NCBI RefSeq assembly: GCF_018617485.1
Contig: NZ_JACSKH010000001.1
Span: forward strand, 124,001 to 188,000
DNA from: Exiguobacterium sp. s124
GTDB taxonomy: Bacteria > Bacillota > Bacilli > Exiguobacteriales > Exiguobacteriaceae
DNA length: 64,000 bases
Reading direction: 5' to 3'
A model generated the notes under the pieces. The model ran no database searches. It was not told the origin of the DNA and saw nothing but the letters and a program-made list of their open reading frames with translations. Below are positions 8,273-17,458 of the stretch, piece after piece (position 1 is the stretch's first letter; each line of letters begins with the position of its first letter). A program made the translations under genes and the position numbers.

Positions 8273-9634
8273 TTAGTTGGCTTGCTCGATATCGCTTGAA
8301 TGATCTTGTTTCTTACGCATTCGTTCACGCACGTAATAGATAATCGTCAACCCAATCAACCAAGGTACCCCGAACTTCAACAAGATGTTGAAATCGGTGA
8401 ACCATGTCGTGATCATCAGGCTGAGGAGTAAGACCGCCCCGAGTATTGGGAGGAACGGATATCCCATCATACGGACTGGGAGTTTTCGTCCGGTCCATTT
8501 CTTCCGGAAGAACAAGTGGGAGACGAAGACCATGAACCAAGTGAAAATGGCTCCGAACATCGAGATTCCCATCAAGAACGGATATGACGATTCCATAAAC
8601 ACTTGTAATAAAGCGGCTAGGACGATGCCACCCGTTGAAACGAGTAATGCGAACATCGGGATGCCGTTTTTGCTGATTTTTTTGAACGCTTTCGGTGCAT
8701 CGCCGGCTTCTGCGAGCGAGTACATCATGCGTGTTGATGCATAGAGCTGTGCGTTCATCGCTGACAAGGCGGCAATCAAAATCACGAAGTTGAGGATACC
8801 TGCCGCGAACGGCACATCAAACTGTTCCATGACGAGCACGAACGGACTTTGATCGATTCCGGCTTGCTGCCATGGGATGAGCATGAGCATGATGGCAAGC
8901 GTGACGACATAGAAGAACGTCAAGCGGAACACGGTAGCGCGTAAAGCGCGTGGTACGGCCTGGTCCGGGTCTTTTGCTTCGCCTGCTGTGACGGCGACGA
9001 GTTCGGTTCCGAGGAAACTGAAGAGGGAGATGAAAATCGTCACCCACATTCCGTAAAACCCGAAAGCGAAGAAACCTTCGTTTCCAGTCGTGATCGATTC
9101 AATCGGTGATCCTGGTTCGCCGAACAATGTGGCGGCACCGAGGACGATGAATAGGATAATGGCAGTTACTTTGATGAAGGATAACCAGTATTCGGTCGTC
9201 CCGAACGTGTGAACATGACGGGCGTTGACGTAAATGAGTAGTCCACCGAAGAGGGCGACCCAGACGAACCCGTTCACATCTGGGAACCAGTAGCGCATAT
9301 AGATGGCGATGGCACTGACCTCAACCCCTACAGCGAGTACGTTCGCGACCCAGTAAGAGTAACGGACGAGAAAGCCTGCGAGTGGATGGACGTATCGCTC
9401 GGCAATCGTTCCGAATGATCCGGATGTTGGATGGGCGACCGTCATTTCGGCGAGTGCACCCATGAGTAAGAGGACGATGAACGCCCCGATGGCATAGCTG
9501 ACGAGCACGCTCGGACCAGCGGTTTGGATCGCAAGCCCGCTTCCGAGGAACAGCCCGGTTCCGATGGCACTCCCGAGGGAAATCATCGTGAGTTGCCGGG
9601 TGGACAGCTCGCGTTTTAGTTTGTTTGTTTCCAA
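8273..9634 (-). CDS. Amino-acid permease, APC superfamily (AAT family)
   Basis: 453 residues with about 12 membrane helices. The N-terminal signature LSTRQLTMISLGSAIGTGLF and the following GPSVLVSYAIGAF are typical of the amino acid transporter (AAT) family, and GELVAVTAGEAKDP-like sequence (FLGTELVAVTAGEA, about 220-233) is the conserved helix-6 region. These are proton-driven amino-acid importers; specificity cannot be read from sequence. Translation starts at TTG with AAAGGAGA 7-8 nt upstream. It is divergent from the trp operon, but no T-box lies on its own side, so a tryptophan role is not indicated. Confidence 0.82.
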   Translation of the reverse strand: METNKLKRELSTRQLTMISLGSAIGTGLFLGSGLAIQTAGPSVLVSYAIGAFIVLLLMGALAEMTVAHPTSGSFGTIAERYVHPLAGFLVRYSYWVANVLAVGVEVSAIAIYMRYWFPDVNGFVWVALFGGLLIYVNARHVHTFGTTEYWLSFIKVTAIILFIVLGAATLFGEPGSPIESITTGNEGFFAFGFYGMWVTIFISLFSFLGTELVAVTAGEAKDPDQAVPRALRATVFRLTFFYVVTLAIMLMLIPWQQAGIDQSPFVLVMEQFDVPFAAGILNFVILIAALSAMNAQLYASTRMMYSLAEAGDAPKAFKKISKNGIPMFALLVSTGGIVLAALLQVFMESSYPFLMGISMFGAIFTWFMVFVSHLFFRKKWTGRKLPVRMMGYPFLPILGAVLLLSLMITTWFTDFNILLKFGVPWLIGLTIIYYVRERMRKKQDHSSDIEQAN

Positions 9635-9776
9635 AATCGATTCTCCTTTAGTTGAGTGAAATGTTGTTGTGGACGACTATAGCAGACAGAAAAAAACGAT
9701 GTCAATTCGAAAAACCGATGAAGGTTCTCGATTTCGGGGTGCACATATAGAGGCAAAGTTTTTCTAATTTTTTTAT

Positions 9777-9805
9777 TTGACAGGGATGCATCCTCCCTGT
9801 ATAGT
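9777..9805 (+). promoter_or_regulatory. Consensus sigma-A promoter of the trp operon, dyad in spacer
   Basis: TTGACA (9777-9782), exactly 17 bp, TATAGT (9800-9805): a near-perfect vegetative promoter. The spacer holds the inverted repeat CAGGGA...TCCCTG (9781-9799) with a nested palindrome GGATGCATCC, which could be an operator. Transcription would begin near 9812, at the head of the first T-box leader. Confidence 0.8.
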
Positions 9806-9811
9806 ACGAGT

Positions 9812-10095
9812 TAACTTAACTGAAACGAATAAAGGCGTCGACGAAGAGAAGTAACGACGAATCTTGTATGACAGAGAGCTGATGGTTGGTGCGAATCAGT
9901 ATACAGGACGTCGCGAATGGACTTCTGAGCTCTAAACCGAACTTTGAGTAGGCTTTAGCGGGTTACCCACCGTTATCACGGGGAAGCGGATGATTGTCCG
10001 TGAAGTGGGTTCTTCGGAACCAACGAAGGTGGCACCACGGGGTTACTCGTCCTTCTTGTAGCGTAAGCTATGAGGAGGCGGGTAACCCCTTTTTC
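9812..10095 (+). promoter_or_regulatory. T-box riboswitch 1 (tryptophan, UGG specifier)
   Basis: Leader RNA with Stem I (AGAGAAGTAACGACG start), specifier loop GAA-UGG-A with Trp codon UGG at 9918-9920, T-box sequence AACGAAGGTGGCACCACGG (10022-10040) whose UGGC can pair with the uncharged tRNA-Trp acceptor end, and a terminator stem GGGGTTAC/GTAACCCC with TTTTT ending at 10095. Uncharged tRNA-Trp should stabilise the antiterminator and allow read-through. It is followed directly by a second T-box instead of a gene. Confidence 0.9.
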
Positions 10096-10104
10096 GTTTC
10101 AACA

Positions 10105-10360
10105 ATATAAATCGAGGATTGAGAAGAGTAGCGCGAGAAGACGTTTCGTCCAGAGAGTCAGGGATGGTGAGATCCTGACCGAGGCGTCCGCGTGAATGGG
10201 CTCATGAGAGCATGGCTGAATGAAGTAGGTCGTGACGGCTTCCCCCGTTATCGGGATACGATGTGATTGCATCGGAGAGTGGATTCTTCGGAATCAACGA
10301 GAGGTGGCACCGCGGTCTAGAACCGTCCTCCATACGACGACTGTCGTGTGGAGTTTTTTT
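10105..10360 (+). promoter_or_regulatory. T-box riboswitch 2 (tryptophan, UGG specifier)
   Basis: Second complete T-box: Stem I beginning GAGGATTGAGAAGAGTAGCG, specifier loop GUGAA-UGG-G with UGG at 10197-10199, T-box AACGAGAGGTGGCACCGCGG (10296-10315), and terminator CTCCATACGAC/GTCGTGTGGAG followed by seven T (10354-10360). It is in series with the first, so RNA polymerase must pass two tRNA-Trp-dependent terminators before trpD. No promoter was seen between them. Confidence 0.92.
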
Positions 10361-10388
10361 ATACACATTTTTAGAGGGGGAACAGACG

Positions 10389-11378
10389 ATGATTCAACAA
10401 TTGGAGACAAACGCACTATCAACAGCAGATATGAAAGTGGCAGCAAGCGAGATGTTCCAAGCGGATGAAGCACAAATCGAACGGGTGCTACTCGCGATGA
10501 AAGAACGTGGGGAGACGGCAGAAGAGATGGCGGGACTCGCGGCATACATCTGTGAAGCAGCACAGTTCCCCCCGACGGATTTGCCTGTACTTGATGTCTG
10601 TGGCACGGGCGGTGATGGGGCGCACACGTTCAACATCAGCTCGACCGTCGCCTTCGTGTTGGCCGGTCTCGGCATCCCGGTCGCCAAACATGGGAACCGT
10701 AGCGTATCGAGTCGGTCTGGAAGTGCGGACGTCCTCGAGGCATTGAACGTTCCGATTGTGAAGACGGCGGAAGAAGTACATGCCGACTTGAAACGGACGA
10801 ACTTGAGTTTCTTGTTCGCCCAGCATGTCCACCCGATCATGAAGCACGTCATGCCGGTCCGGAAACGACTCGCGACGGCGACCATCTTCAACCAAATCGG
10901 ACCGCTTACGAATCCGCTTCGTCCGAAACGACAACTGATCGGTGTCTACCATCCATCACTACTTGAGAAGATGGCGACAGCGATGCGTCATCTTGGGGTA
11001 GAGCGTGGCATGGTCGTACACGGTGCGGGTGGCCTCGATGAAGCGAGCCTCGCTGGTGTGAACGAGGTGTACTTCTTTGACGGGGAACAGACGGCGCGTT
11101 ACGCGGTCGACCCACGAGATGTTGGCTTGATGCGGGCACCGCTCGAAGTACTACGTGGAGGAACGCCGGAAGAGAACGCCGCGACACTACTCGCTGTATT
11201 GAACGGGGAGTCGGGCCCGGCGCGAGATGTCGTCTTATTGAATGCGGCGCTTGCCCTTTGCACGTACGGCACGACTTCAACGCTTCGTGCAGGGGTGAAA
11301 GAGGCGAAACGCAGTATCGATGAAGGGCACGCCTTACGCGTGTTACAACACTTACAACGTACGGAGGTAGAGGCATGA
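10389..11378 (+). CDS. trpD: Anthranilate phosphoribosyltransferase
   Basis: 329 residues, normal family length. It transfers the phosphoribosyl group of PRPP to anthranilate, the second step of tryptophan synthesis. The PRPP/glycine loop LDVCGTGGDG (68-77) and KHGNRSVSSRSGSADVLE (100-117) are the family hallmarks. The start at 10389 follows GAGGGGG by 8 nt; the longer open frame back to 10263 lies inside the T-box terminator and is not coding. First gene of trpDCFBA; trpE and trpG are absent from the operon. The stop overlaps the trpC ATG. Confidence 0.96.
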   Translation: MIQQLETNALSTADMKVAASEMFQADEAQIERVLLAMKERGETAEEMAGLAAYICEAAQFPPTDLPVLDVCGTGGDGAHTFNISSTVAFVLAGLGIPVAKHGNRSVSSRSGSADVLEALNVPIVKTAEEVHADLKRTNLSFLFAQHVHPIMKHVMPVRKRLATATIFNQIGPLTNPLRPKRQLIGVYHPSLLEKMATAMRHLGVERGMVVHGAGGLDEASLAGVNEVYFFDGEQTARYAVDPRDVGLMRAPLEVLRGGTPEENAATLLAVLNGESGPARDVVLLNAALALCTYGTTSTLRAGVKEAKRSIDEGHALRVLQHLQRTEVEA

Positions 11379-12136
11379 GTTATTTAACGAAAATCATCGG
11401 AACGAAAATCGAAGAGGTCAGTCGTATGGAGCCGATTGATATCACCATGACAGAGCCGATTGCTCTCTTGAATCGAATGCGTGATGGATTCCACATCATC
11501 TCGGAAATTAAACGTTCGTCACCTTCGAAAGGAATGATTCGGGAGGATGTAAACGTCGCCGAACGGGCCCGTCAATATGAACAAGCTGGAGCGACGATGA
11601 TTTCGGTGTTGACGGACACGACGTATTTCAATGGGTCTTTTGAAGATCTACAACAAGTCGCCGACGTCGTCACAATCCCGGTACTCTGCAAAGACTTCAT
11701 CATCGATGAACGACAACTCGACTATGCGAAGCATTACGGTGCGAGTGTGGCGCTCCTCATCGTAGCGGCACTTCATCCGAAACGTCTCCACGAGTTGACA
11801 CGATACGCTCGCTCGATCGGTCTTGACGTCTTGGTCGAAGTGCATGACGAAGCCGAGTTACACATCGCGCTCGAGCTCGATGACGTGTTGATTGGCATCA
11901 ACAATCGAGACTTAAAAACGTTCGAGGTATCACTTGAGACATCAATCGATTTGATGGAACGTTATCCCGATGTCACGTTCGTCAGTGAAAGTGGAGTCAG
12001 CACCGTCGAGGCGGCAGCGCGTCTAAAAGAAGCCGGGGCCAGCGCCATTCTCGTCGGAGAAGCACTCATGCGGGAAGAAAACCCGACCCGGTTACTCGAG
12101 GAGTTGAAAACATGTTCGTTAAAATTTGTGGATTGA
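11375..12136 (+). CDS. trpC: Indole-3-glycerol-phosphate synthase
   Basis: 253 residues, a TIM barrel that closes CdRP to indole-3-glycerol phosphate. Catalytic residues are visible as Glu44/Lys46 in SEIKRSSPSKG, a lysine in VLCKDFIID (about 108), NNRDL (about 175) and the phosphate-binding SESGV and ILVGEALMR near the C-terminus. ATGA overlap with trpD and a 25-nt overlap with trpF indicate translational coupling. Confidence 0.96.
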   Translation: MSYLTKIIGTKIEEVSRMEPIDITMTEPIALLNRMRDGFHIISEIKRSSPSKGMIREDVNVAERARQYEQAGATMISVLTDTTYFNGSFEDLQQVADVVTIPVLCKDFIIDERQLDYAKHYGASVALLIVAALHPKRLHELTRYARSIGLDVLVEVHDEAELHIALELDDVLIGINNRDLKTFEVSLETSIDLMERYPDVTFVSESGVSTVEAAARLKEAGASAILVGEALMREENPTRLLEELKTCSLKFVD

Positions 12137-12684
12137 AGACAGAAGAAGCGGTCGAAGCGGCGGTCGAAGCGGGGGCGGATGCCATCGGATTCGTGTTCGC
12201 CCCGAGTTCCCGTCAAATCGACGTGGCCACTGCGAAGACGTTAGCAGCGCGTATCCCGCAATCGGTTCGAATCGTTGGTGTGTTTTTAAGTCCTTCAATG
12301 GAAGACATCGCGCAAACGATGGACGTGGGACTGACGGATTTACAAATTCACCATCGAACGCAGTCAATCGAACAACTACGAATCTTCGGATTACCGATTA
12401 TCGATGCGTCGACCGAGGTGGCGGCGGATGTTCGATTGATGGACCATCCGACCCCGGGCAGTGGACAGATTTTAGACTGGGCAACGATTGAACGACCGAA
12501 TCGTCCATTTTGGTTAGCAGGTGGCCTATCCCCAGACAATGTAAGACAAGCGATTCAAACGATCCAACCAGACGGCGTCGATGTCTCGAGCGGTGTTGAG
12601 ACAGACGGTGTGAAAGATATCAAAAAAATTCGCACGTTCATTCAACGTGCCAAGGAGGAACTAGGATGTATGCACAACCAGTGA
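12112..12684 (+). CDS. trpF: Phosphoribosylanthranilate isomerase
   Basis: 190 residues, slightly short for the family (about 200-215). It performs the Amadori rearrangement of PRA to Cd[15 protein letters not shown] carries the catalytic cysteine (Cys6); the acid Asp lies in [10 protein letters not shown] (about 161-170). [14 protein letters not shown] is the conserved beta2 region. The ATG lies inside the end of trpC with GAGGAGTTG upstream, and the gene overlaps trpB by 19 nt. Confidence 0.94.
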   Translation: MFVKICGLKTEEAVEAAVEAGADAIGFVFAPSSRQIDVATAKTLAARIPQSVRIVGVFLSPSMEDIAQTMDVGLTDLQIHHRTQSIEQLRIFGLPIIDASTEVAADVRLMDHPTPGSGQILDWATIERPNRPFWLAGGLSPDNVRQAIQTIQPDGVDVSSGVETDGVKDIKKIRTFIQRAKEELGCMHNQ

Positions 12685-13850
12685 ACGGGAAATTTGGACA
12701 ATACGGTGGAAAGTATATTCCGGAGACGCTTATGCAGGCAGTCGAAGAATTAGAGGTCGCTTACGAAGAGGCGAAGCAAGACCCTGAGTTTCAAGAGCGC
12801 TTCTCTTCCTTATTAAGCGAATACGTGGGACGTGAGACGCCGCTCTATTATGCGTCGAACCTGAGTCGTCGTCTTGGGACGAACGTCTATTTGAAACGTG
12901 AGGACTTGAACCATACCGGTGCCCATAAGATCAACAACACGATCGGACAGGCGCTCCTTGCGAAACGGATGGGGAAACAAAAAGTCGTCGCCGAGACGGG
13001 AGCGGGTCAGCATGGTGTCGCGACTGCGACAGTATGTGCGTTACTCGATTTAGAATGTACGATCTTCATGGGTGAGGTCGACGTTGAGCGCCAGGCGTTG
13101 AACGTGTTTCGGATGGAATTGCTTGGAGCGAAAGTCGTTCCGGTCAAATCAGGTAGTCGTACACTAAAGGATGCCGTCAATGAAGCGCTCCGTTACTGGG
13201 TCAAACATGTCGACGATACGCATTATGTGATGGGTTCAGTACTTGGACCGCATCCGTTCCCGCAGATGGTACGTGATTTCCAAAGTGTGATCGGGACAGA
13301 GACACGTCGTCAAATCCTTGAACAGACAGGACGCCTCCCAGACGCCGTCGTCGCTTGTGTCGGTGGAGGAAGCAACGCCATGGGCATGTTCTATCCGTTC
13401 TTAAACGATGAATCGGTCGCGCTCTATGGTGTCGAGGCAGCAGGTAGTGGGATTGATACAGACAAACACGCGGCGACACTCACGAAAGGTGAAGTCGGTG
13501 TGTTACATGGGTCGCTCATGTATGTGTTGCAAGACGCGGCCGGTCAAATCGAGGAGGCACATTCGATCTCAGCCGGACTCGATTATCCAGGGGTAGGACC
13601 AGAGCACAGCTTCTTGAAAGACATCAAACGGGTGCGGTATGCAGCTGTCACGGATGACGCGGCGCTCGATGCATGTCTCGCGCTCAGCCGCCAAGAAGGC
13701 ATCATTCCTGCCCTCGAATCATCACATGCCCTTGCTTACGCAGAGACGCTCGCGAAGACGATGGGTGAAGAGGAGACATTGGTGATCTGTTTATCAGGGC
13801 GTGGAGACAAAGACGTCCACACAATCCGAGAGAAGGTGGCGACACGATGA
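12666..13850 (+). CDS. trpB: Tryptophan synthase beta subunit
   Basis: 394 residues, PLP-dependent, joins indole to L-serine in the alpha2beta2 complex with TrpA. The Schiff-base lysine is Lys88 in [17 protein letters not shown] (about 111-118) binds the substrate carboxylate and GGGSNAMG (about 230) the PLP phosphate. The N-terminus [16 protein letters not shown] is that of the major TrpB1 type. A full AAGGAGG ribosome binding site lies inside the end of trpF. The stop overlaps the trpA ATG. Confidence 0.97.
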   Translation: MYAQPVNGKFGQYGGKYIPETLMQAVEELEVAYEEAKQDPEFQERFSSLLSEYVGRETPLYYASNLSRRLGTNVYLKREDLNHTGAHKINNTIGQALLAKRMGKQKVVAETGAGQHGVATATVCALLDLECTIFMGEVDVERQALNVFRMELLGAKVVPVKSGSRTLKDAVNEALRYWVKHVDDTHYVMGSVLGPHPFPQMVRDFQSVIGTETRRQILEQTGRLPDAVVACVGGGSNAMGMFYPFLNDESVALYGVEAAGSGIDTDKHAATLTKGEVGVLHGSLMYVLQDAAGQIEEAHSISAGLDYPGVGPEHSFLKDIKRVRYAAVTDDAALDACLALSRQEGIIPALESSHALAYAETLAKTMGEEETLVICLSGRGDKDVHTIREKVATR

Positions 13851-14614
13851 AATTAGAGACAGCGATTCGCGAACGAGAAGGAGCGGCGTTCGTTCCGTAT
13901 ATTATGGCCGGTGACGGTGGGATGGACCGACTCATCCCGACCATTGTTGAACTAGAACGGATGGGTGCGACAGCGATTGAACTCGGTATCCCGTTCTCCG
14001 ATCCGGTGGCAGATGGTCCAATCATTGAGGCGGCAGGAATGCGTGCGCTTGAAGCGGGCGTGACGCTCGAAATGGTATTGAACCATTTAATAGAAGGAAA
14101 TGATCAATTTAACGTTCCGATCGTGTTGATGACATACTTGAATCCTGTGTTTCGATTCGGGATTCAACCGTTCTTTGACCGAGCGAAGGAATGCGGGGTA
14201 AGCGGGGTCATCATTCCTGACCTTCCGTTTGAAGAAAGTCTTCAATTGTTCGCAACGATTGATCGCCATGACGTCGCGGTCATCCCGCTCGTGACGTTGA
14301 CGAGCAGTGAGGCGCGGACAGCATCCATCTTAGAGAAAGCGGAAGGATTCGTCTATGCGGTCACGCTCAAAGGAACGACAGGGAAAGCCGATGTGTTCCC
14401 AGATGAATTACTCGCCTATTTGACTCGATTGACAGAGCAGTCACGCGTTCCTGTTTTGGCAGGATTCGGCGTACATTTACCGGAGCAAGTGCAGACGCTT
14501 GGAAATGCATGTGATGGTGTCGTCGTCGGAAGCTTTATCGTCGAGGCGCTCCATGAAGGAAGAACAGACGACGTTGAGACGTTGATTCAATCAGCAAAAC
14601 AAATGCACGTATAA
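13847..14614 (+). CDS. trpA: Tryptophan synthase alpha subunit
   Basis: 255 residues, TIM barrel that releases indole from indole-3-glycerol phosphate and channels it to TrpB. The catalytic acids are Glu45 in [16 protein letters not shown] and Asp56 of the same segment. [10 protein letters not shown] and the phosphate-binding GFGV and VVVGSFIVE are also present. Last gene of the operon, followed by a strong terminator. Confidence 0.96.
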   Translation: MKLETAIREREGAAFVPYIMAGDGGMDRLIPTIVELERMGATAIELGIPFSDPVADGPIIEAAGMRALEAGVTLEMVLNHLIEGNDQFNVPIVLMTYLNPVFRFGIQPFFDRAKECGVSGVIIPDLPFEESLQLFATIDRHDVAVIPLVTLTSSEARTASILEKAEGFVYAVTLKGTTGKADVFPDELLAYLTRLTEQSRVPVLAGFGVHLPEQVQTLGNACDGVVVGSFIVEALHEGRTDDVETLIQSAKQMHV

Positions 14615-14649
14615 AAAATCAGCGCTTCATACGAAGCGCTGATTTTTTT
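14614..14649. terminator. Bidirectional terminator, trp operon / antiporter gene
   Basis: AATCAGCGCTTC and GAAGCGCTGATT form a perfect stem with A-run before and T-run after, serving both convergent genes. Confidence 0.9.
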
Positions 14650-14651
14650 GC

Positions 14652-16151
14652 CTACAATTCCACTCGGTCGAGACCGTCTTCACCAAATTTCTGGTCGAGT
14701 TGATCATGACGATACATCGAGGCGAGTACATATAAAAGGTCACCTTCCTCGATGGATGTTTGTCCATTTGGTGGAATCAAATATTCGTTTCGGACGATGG
14801 CGTTCACGACGGTGTTCGGTGGGAGCGTGATATCCGCGAGCGTCTTACCAATCATCGAGGAACTCTCCGTGACAACGTAAGGAACGAGTTTATGTTGGGA
14901 CTGTTTGCTCGAGACGAGGGCAATGGTATATGGGGAACGGATTTTATCCGGACCGAGTAATCCCAATTTCTCGGCAAGCGGTGTCAATGTCGTCCCTTGA
15001 ATCAAAGCGCTCGTCACGACGACGAAGAAGACGGCATTGAATAAGAGTTGACTGTCCTCAATACCAGCAATTAACGGGAATGTAGCTAAGACGATTGGAA
15101 CAGCTCCCTTCAGGCCGGCCCATGAGATAAACAGCTTCTCTTTTCTCGTGAATGCCATCCCGAGCGTCGATAAATAGACGGCGATCGGACGAGCCAAGAA
15201 CATGAGGACGAATGAAATGAGCAGTCCTTTCCAAATCAAGTCCGGTTCGATGAGTTGACGAGGGAAGACGAGTAACCCAAGAATGACGAACATGATGATC
15301 TGCATGATCCATGCGAGCGCTTCTGAGAATTGAACAATCGTCACTTCATGCGCGGTATCCGCATTTCCGACAATCATCGCAGCGATATAGACCGCGAGCA
15401 GACCGCTTCCTAATAAGTATGCGGTGACACCATATGTGAGAAATGCCATCGAAATCATGAGCACGGCATGAAGACCGCTCGACTCTAATCTTAGGTGATT
15501 CAACATGAGGCGGGACAGTTGACCAAGGATGAAACCGATGAGAGCCCCGACCACGATTTGAAGGACAAACATCCAGATGCCATCCCAGATAGTCGTATCT
15601 GGCTTCATCATGAAATCGAGGGCAAGAATCGTTAAAAACATCGCCATCGGGTCGTTCGTGCCGGACTCGGCTTCGAGTGTCGCACCGACTTTCGGTGAGA
15701 TATTCTTTCCTTTAAATGCGGCAAAGACGGCCGCTGCGTCGGTCGAACCGATAATCGCACCGAACAAGAAAGATTCAATCCAATCGAAACCAAATACGAA
15801 ACGAACGGCCACAGCAACAACGCTTGTCGTGATCAACACACCAAACGTAGCGAGTGAGGCGGCTGGAACGAGGACGTTCCGCATCGACGACCATTTCGTC
15901 TGAAGACCCCCTTCAAACAAAATGACGATTAAGGCGGCGACTCCGATCAACTGCGCCAGATTCGAATCGTCGAAGAAGATGAGACCGGTGATATCACTTC
16001 CCATGATCATGCCGATTCCCATAAATAAAATCAAGGCGGGCAAGCCGAATCGAGTGGAGATTCGCGTCGCCATGACACCGGACACGAGTAGTAATCCGAA
16101 GAGTAAAATGAGTACATCAGTACTTAGAACAGGTACGGGCAAGCACAACAC
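14652..16151 (-). CDS. K+/H+ (or Na+/H+) antiporter, CPA family with TrkA-C domain
   Basis: 499 residues: about 12 membrane helices (1-390) of the NhaP2/CvrA monovalent cation:proton antiporter type, with GSTDAAAVFAAF (about 136-147) carrying the ion-binding Asp and GTNDPMA (about 165-171), then a cytosolic RCK-C/TrkA-C-like regulatory domain (about 415-490). Such proteins export K+ or Na+ in exchange for protons. The track start is GTG at 16151, but AAAGGA lies only 1 nt before it; TTG at 16142 with a 10-nt gap is a better initiation site, so the first three residues are uncertain. Confidence 0.85.
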   Translation of the reverse strand: MLCLPVPVLSTDVLILLFGLLLVSGVMATRISTRFGLPALILFMGIGMIMGSDITGLIFFDDSNLAQLIGVAALIVILFEGGLQTKWSSMRNVLVPAASLATFGVLITTSVVAVAVRFVFGFDWIESFLFGAIIGSTDAAAVFAAFKGKNISPKVGATLEAESGTNDPMAMFLTILALDFMMKPDTTIWDGIWMFVLQIVVGALIGFILGQLSRLMLNHLRLESSGLHAVLMISMAFLTYGVTAYLLGSGLLAVYIAAMIVGNADTAHEVTIVQFSEALAWIMQIIMFVILGLLVFPRQLIEPDLIWKGLLISFVLMFLARPIAVYLSTLGMAFTRKEKLFISWAGLKGAVPIVLATFPLIAGIEDSQLLFNAVFFVVVTSALIQGTTLTPLAEKLGLLGPDKIRSPYTIALVSSKQSQHKLVPYVVTESSSMIGKTLADITLPPNTVVNAIVRNEYLIPPNGQTSIEEGDLLYVLASMYRHDQLDQKFGEDGLDRVEL

Positions 16152-16294
16152 ATCCTTTCAAAAACAATACTCTTAGGTTCATTGTACCATGAAATCGTCT
16201 GATATTTCAGAATTGGCGATTATACAAACCATACACATTGGAATTGTCAGTTATAAATGTGATAAAGTGAAAGCAAAGATAAGGAGGGATGATG

Positions 16295-17233
16295 ATGTCT
16301 AAAATTCACGTCATTCATGAAAACGAAGAATGGACGAACCACCTTGTCCATCGCTTAGAAGAACTACAGTTACCTTATGAATTATGGCACTTGGACCAAG
16401 GGACGATTGATCTCGAAGCAACGCCCCCGGAAGGTGTCTTCTATAATCGCATGAGTGCCTCTTCGCATACACGTGGACATCGGTACGCACCCGAGTTAAC
16501 GGAAGGTGTCCTCGCTTGGTTAGAGGCGAACGATCGGACCGTGTTCAACGGCACACGTGCCATCCGCCTAGAAGTGAGCAAAGTCAATCAATACACGGCG
16601 CTTCGCCGCGAAGGGATCCGCGTACCGAAGACGATTGCGGCAGTCGGTAAGGACCAAATCATCGAGGCGGCCGAAAAGCTTGGGATGACACCGTTCATCA
16701 CGAAACACAACCGTGCCGGGAAAGGGCTTGGCGTCCAGTTGTTCCATACGATCGAAGGACTGAAAGAATATGTATATGGTCCCTCGTTCGAGGACTCGGT
16801 TGACGGCATCACGCTCATCCAACAATATATCGAAGCCCCGGAACCATATATCACTCGCTGTGAATTCATCGGTGGAAAGTTCTTTTATGCGGTTCGTGTC
16901 GATACGTCGGAAGGCTTCGAGCTCTGCCCGGCAGATGCGTGCTCGATTGAAGATCAGTTCTGTCCGGTCGGAGAGACGCCGCCTGCGAAGTTCGAGATCG
17001 TCGAAGGATTCGATGACCCGATCATTCCACGGCTCGAGCAGTTCCTGAAAGCGAATGCGATTGATATCGCCGGAATCGAGATCATTCGAGACCAAGACGG
17101 CAACGTCTACGCCTATGACGTCAATACGAACACGAACTATAATTCCGATGCCGAAGCAAAAGCGGGACGTTTCGGGATGCTCGAATTGGCAACTTTCTTA
17201 GGGGACGCACTTCACGTCACCACGACAAAATAA
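16295..17233 (+). CDS. RimK-like ATP-grasp ligase
   Basis: 312-residue ATP-grasp protein of the RimK/alpha-L-glutamate ligase type. VSKVNQYTALRREGIRVPKT (about 93-112), PFITKHNRAGKGLGVQLF (ATP-binding lysine and glycine loop, about 133-150) and YAYDVNTNTNYN near the C-terminus (metal ligands) show the fold. ATP-grasp ligases join a carboxylate to an amine or thiol; the substrates are unknown. Three ATGs run in tandem from 16289; the third is chosen because AAGGAGGG is 7 nt upstream of it. Monocistronic, followed by a terminator. Confidence 0.75.
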   Translation: MSKIHVIHENEEWTNHLVHRLEELQLPYELWHLDQGTIDLEATPPEGVFYNRMSASSHTRGHRYAPELTEGVLAWLEANDRTVFNGTRAIRLEVSKVNQYTALRREGIRVPKTIAAVGKDQIIEAAEKLGMTPFITKHNRAGKGLGVQLFHTIEGLKEYVYGPSFEDSVDGITLIQQYIEAPEPYITRCEFIGGKFFYAVRVDTSEGFELCPADACSIEDQFCPVGETPPAKFEIVEGFDDPIIPRLEQFLKANAIDIAGIEIIRDQDGNVYAYDVNTNTNYNSDAEAKAGRFGMLELATFLGDALHVTTTK

Positions 17234-17259
17234 GGGTCAGGCGCTCGCCTGACCCTTTT
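17232..17259 (+). terminator. Terminator of the ATP-grasp gene
   Basis: GGGTCAGGCG and CGCCTGACCC form a near-loopless stem followed by TTTT. It overlaps the stop codon of the small minus-strand reading frame. Confidence 0.8.
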
Positions 17260-17383
17260 GCTGTGTATGTTTGAGTTGCTCTTCAAATCGATGTTGGACT
17301 AATTCTGCTGTCGGTGCCATTCGTTCGATGAACGAATCCAAACGTTCCGCAGTGTCTCGATCGGTTTCTTTGAACACGCGCAT
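17237..17383 (-). CDS. Small charged protein of 48 residues, unrecognised
   Basis: A short frame with ATG at 17383 and GAGGTG 7 nt upstream encodes a very polar, probably helical peptide (MRVFKETDRDTAERLDSF..., ending KGQASA). It is too short for ordinary gene callers. Support is the well-placed ribosome binding site and coherent amphipathic composition; against it, the 3' end coincides with the terminator of the convergent ATP-grasp gene. It lies upstream of and in the same direction as nothing obvious (chdC is on the same strand upstream). Function unknown. Confidence 0.5.
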   Translation of the reverse strand: MRVFKETDRDTAERLDSFIERMAPTAELVQHRFEEQLKHTQQKGQASA

Positions 17384-17458
17384 CGTTGTTCACCTCGTTG
17401 ATCAGGATTACTTGCTTACATCATCCTTAATTCCCGAGGTGCTATACACGTAAACCTT

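Noticed and set aside
10232-10468. Open frame across the second T-box terminator, and the long trpD frame starting at 10263
   Set aside because: Both run through riboswitch structure; trpD has a good ribosome binding site and homologous N-terminus at 10389.
14674-16176. Several plus-strand frames opposite the antiporter gene
   Set aside because: Antisense shadows of a clear membrane transporter gene without ribosome binding sites.
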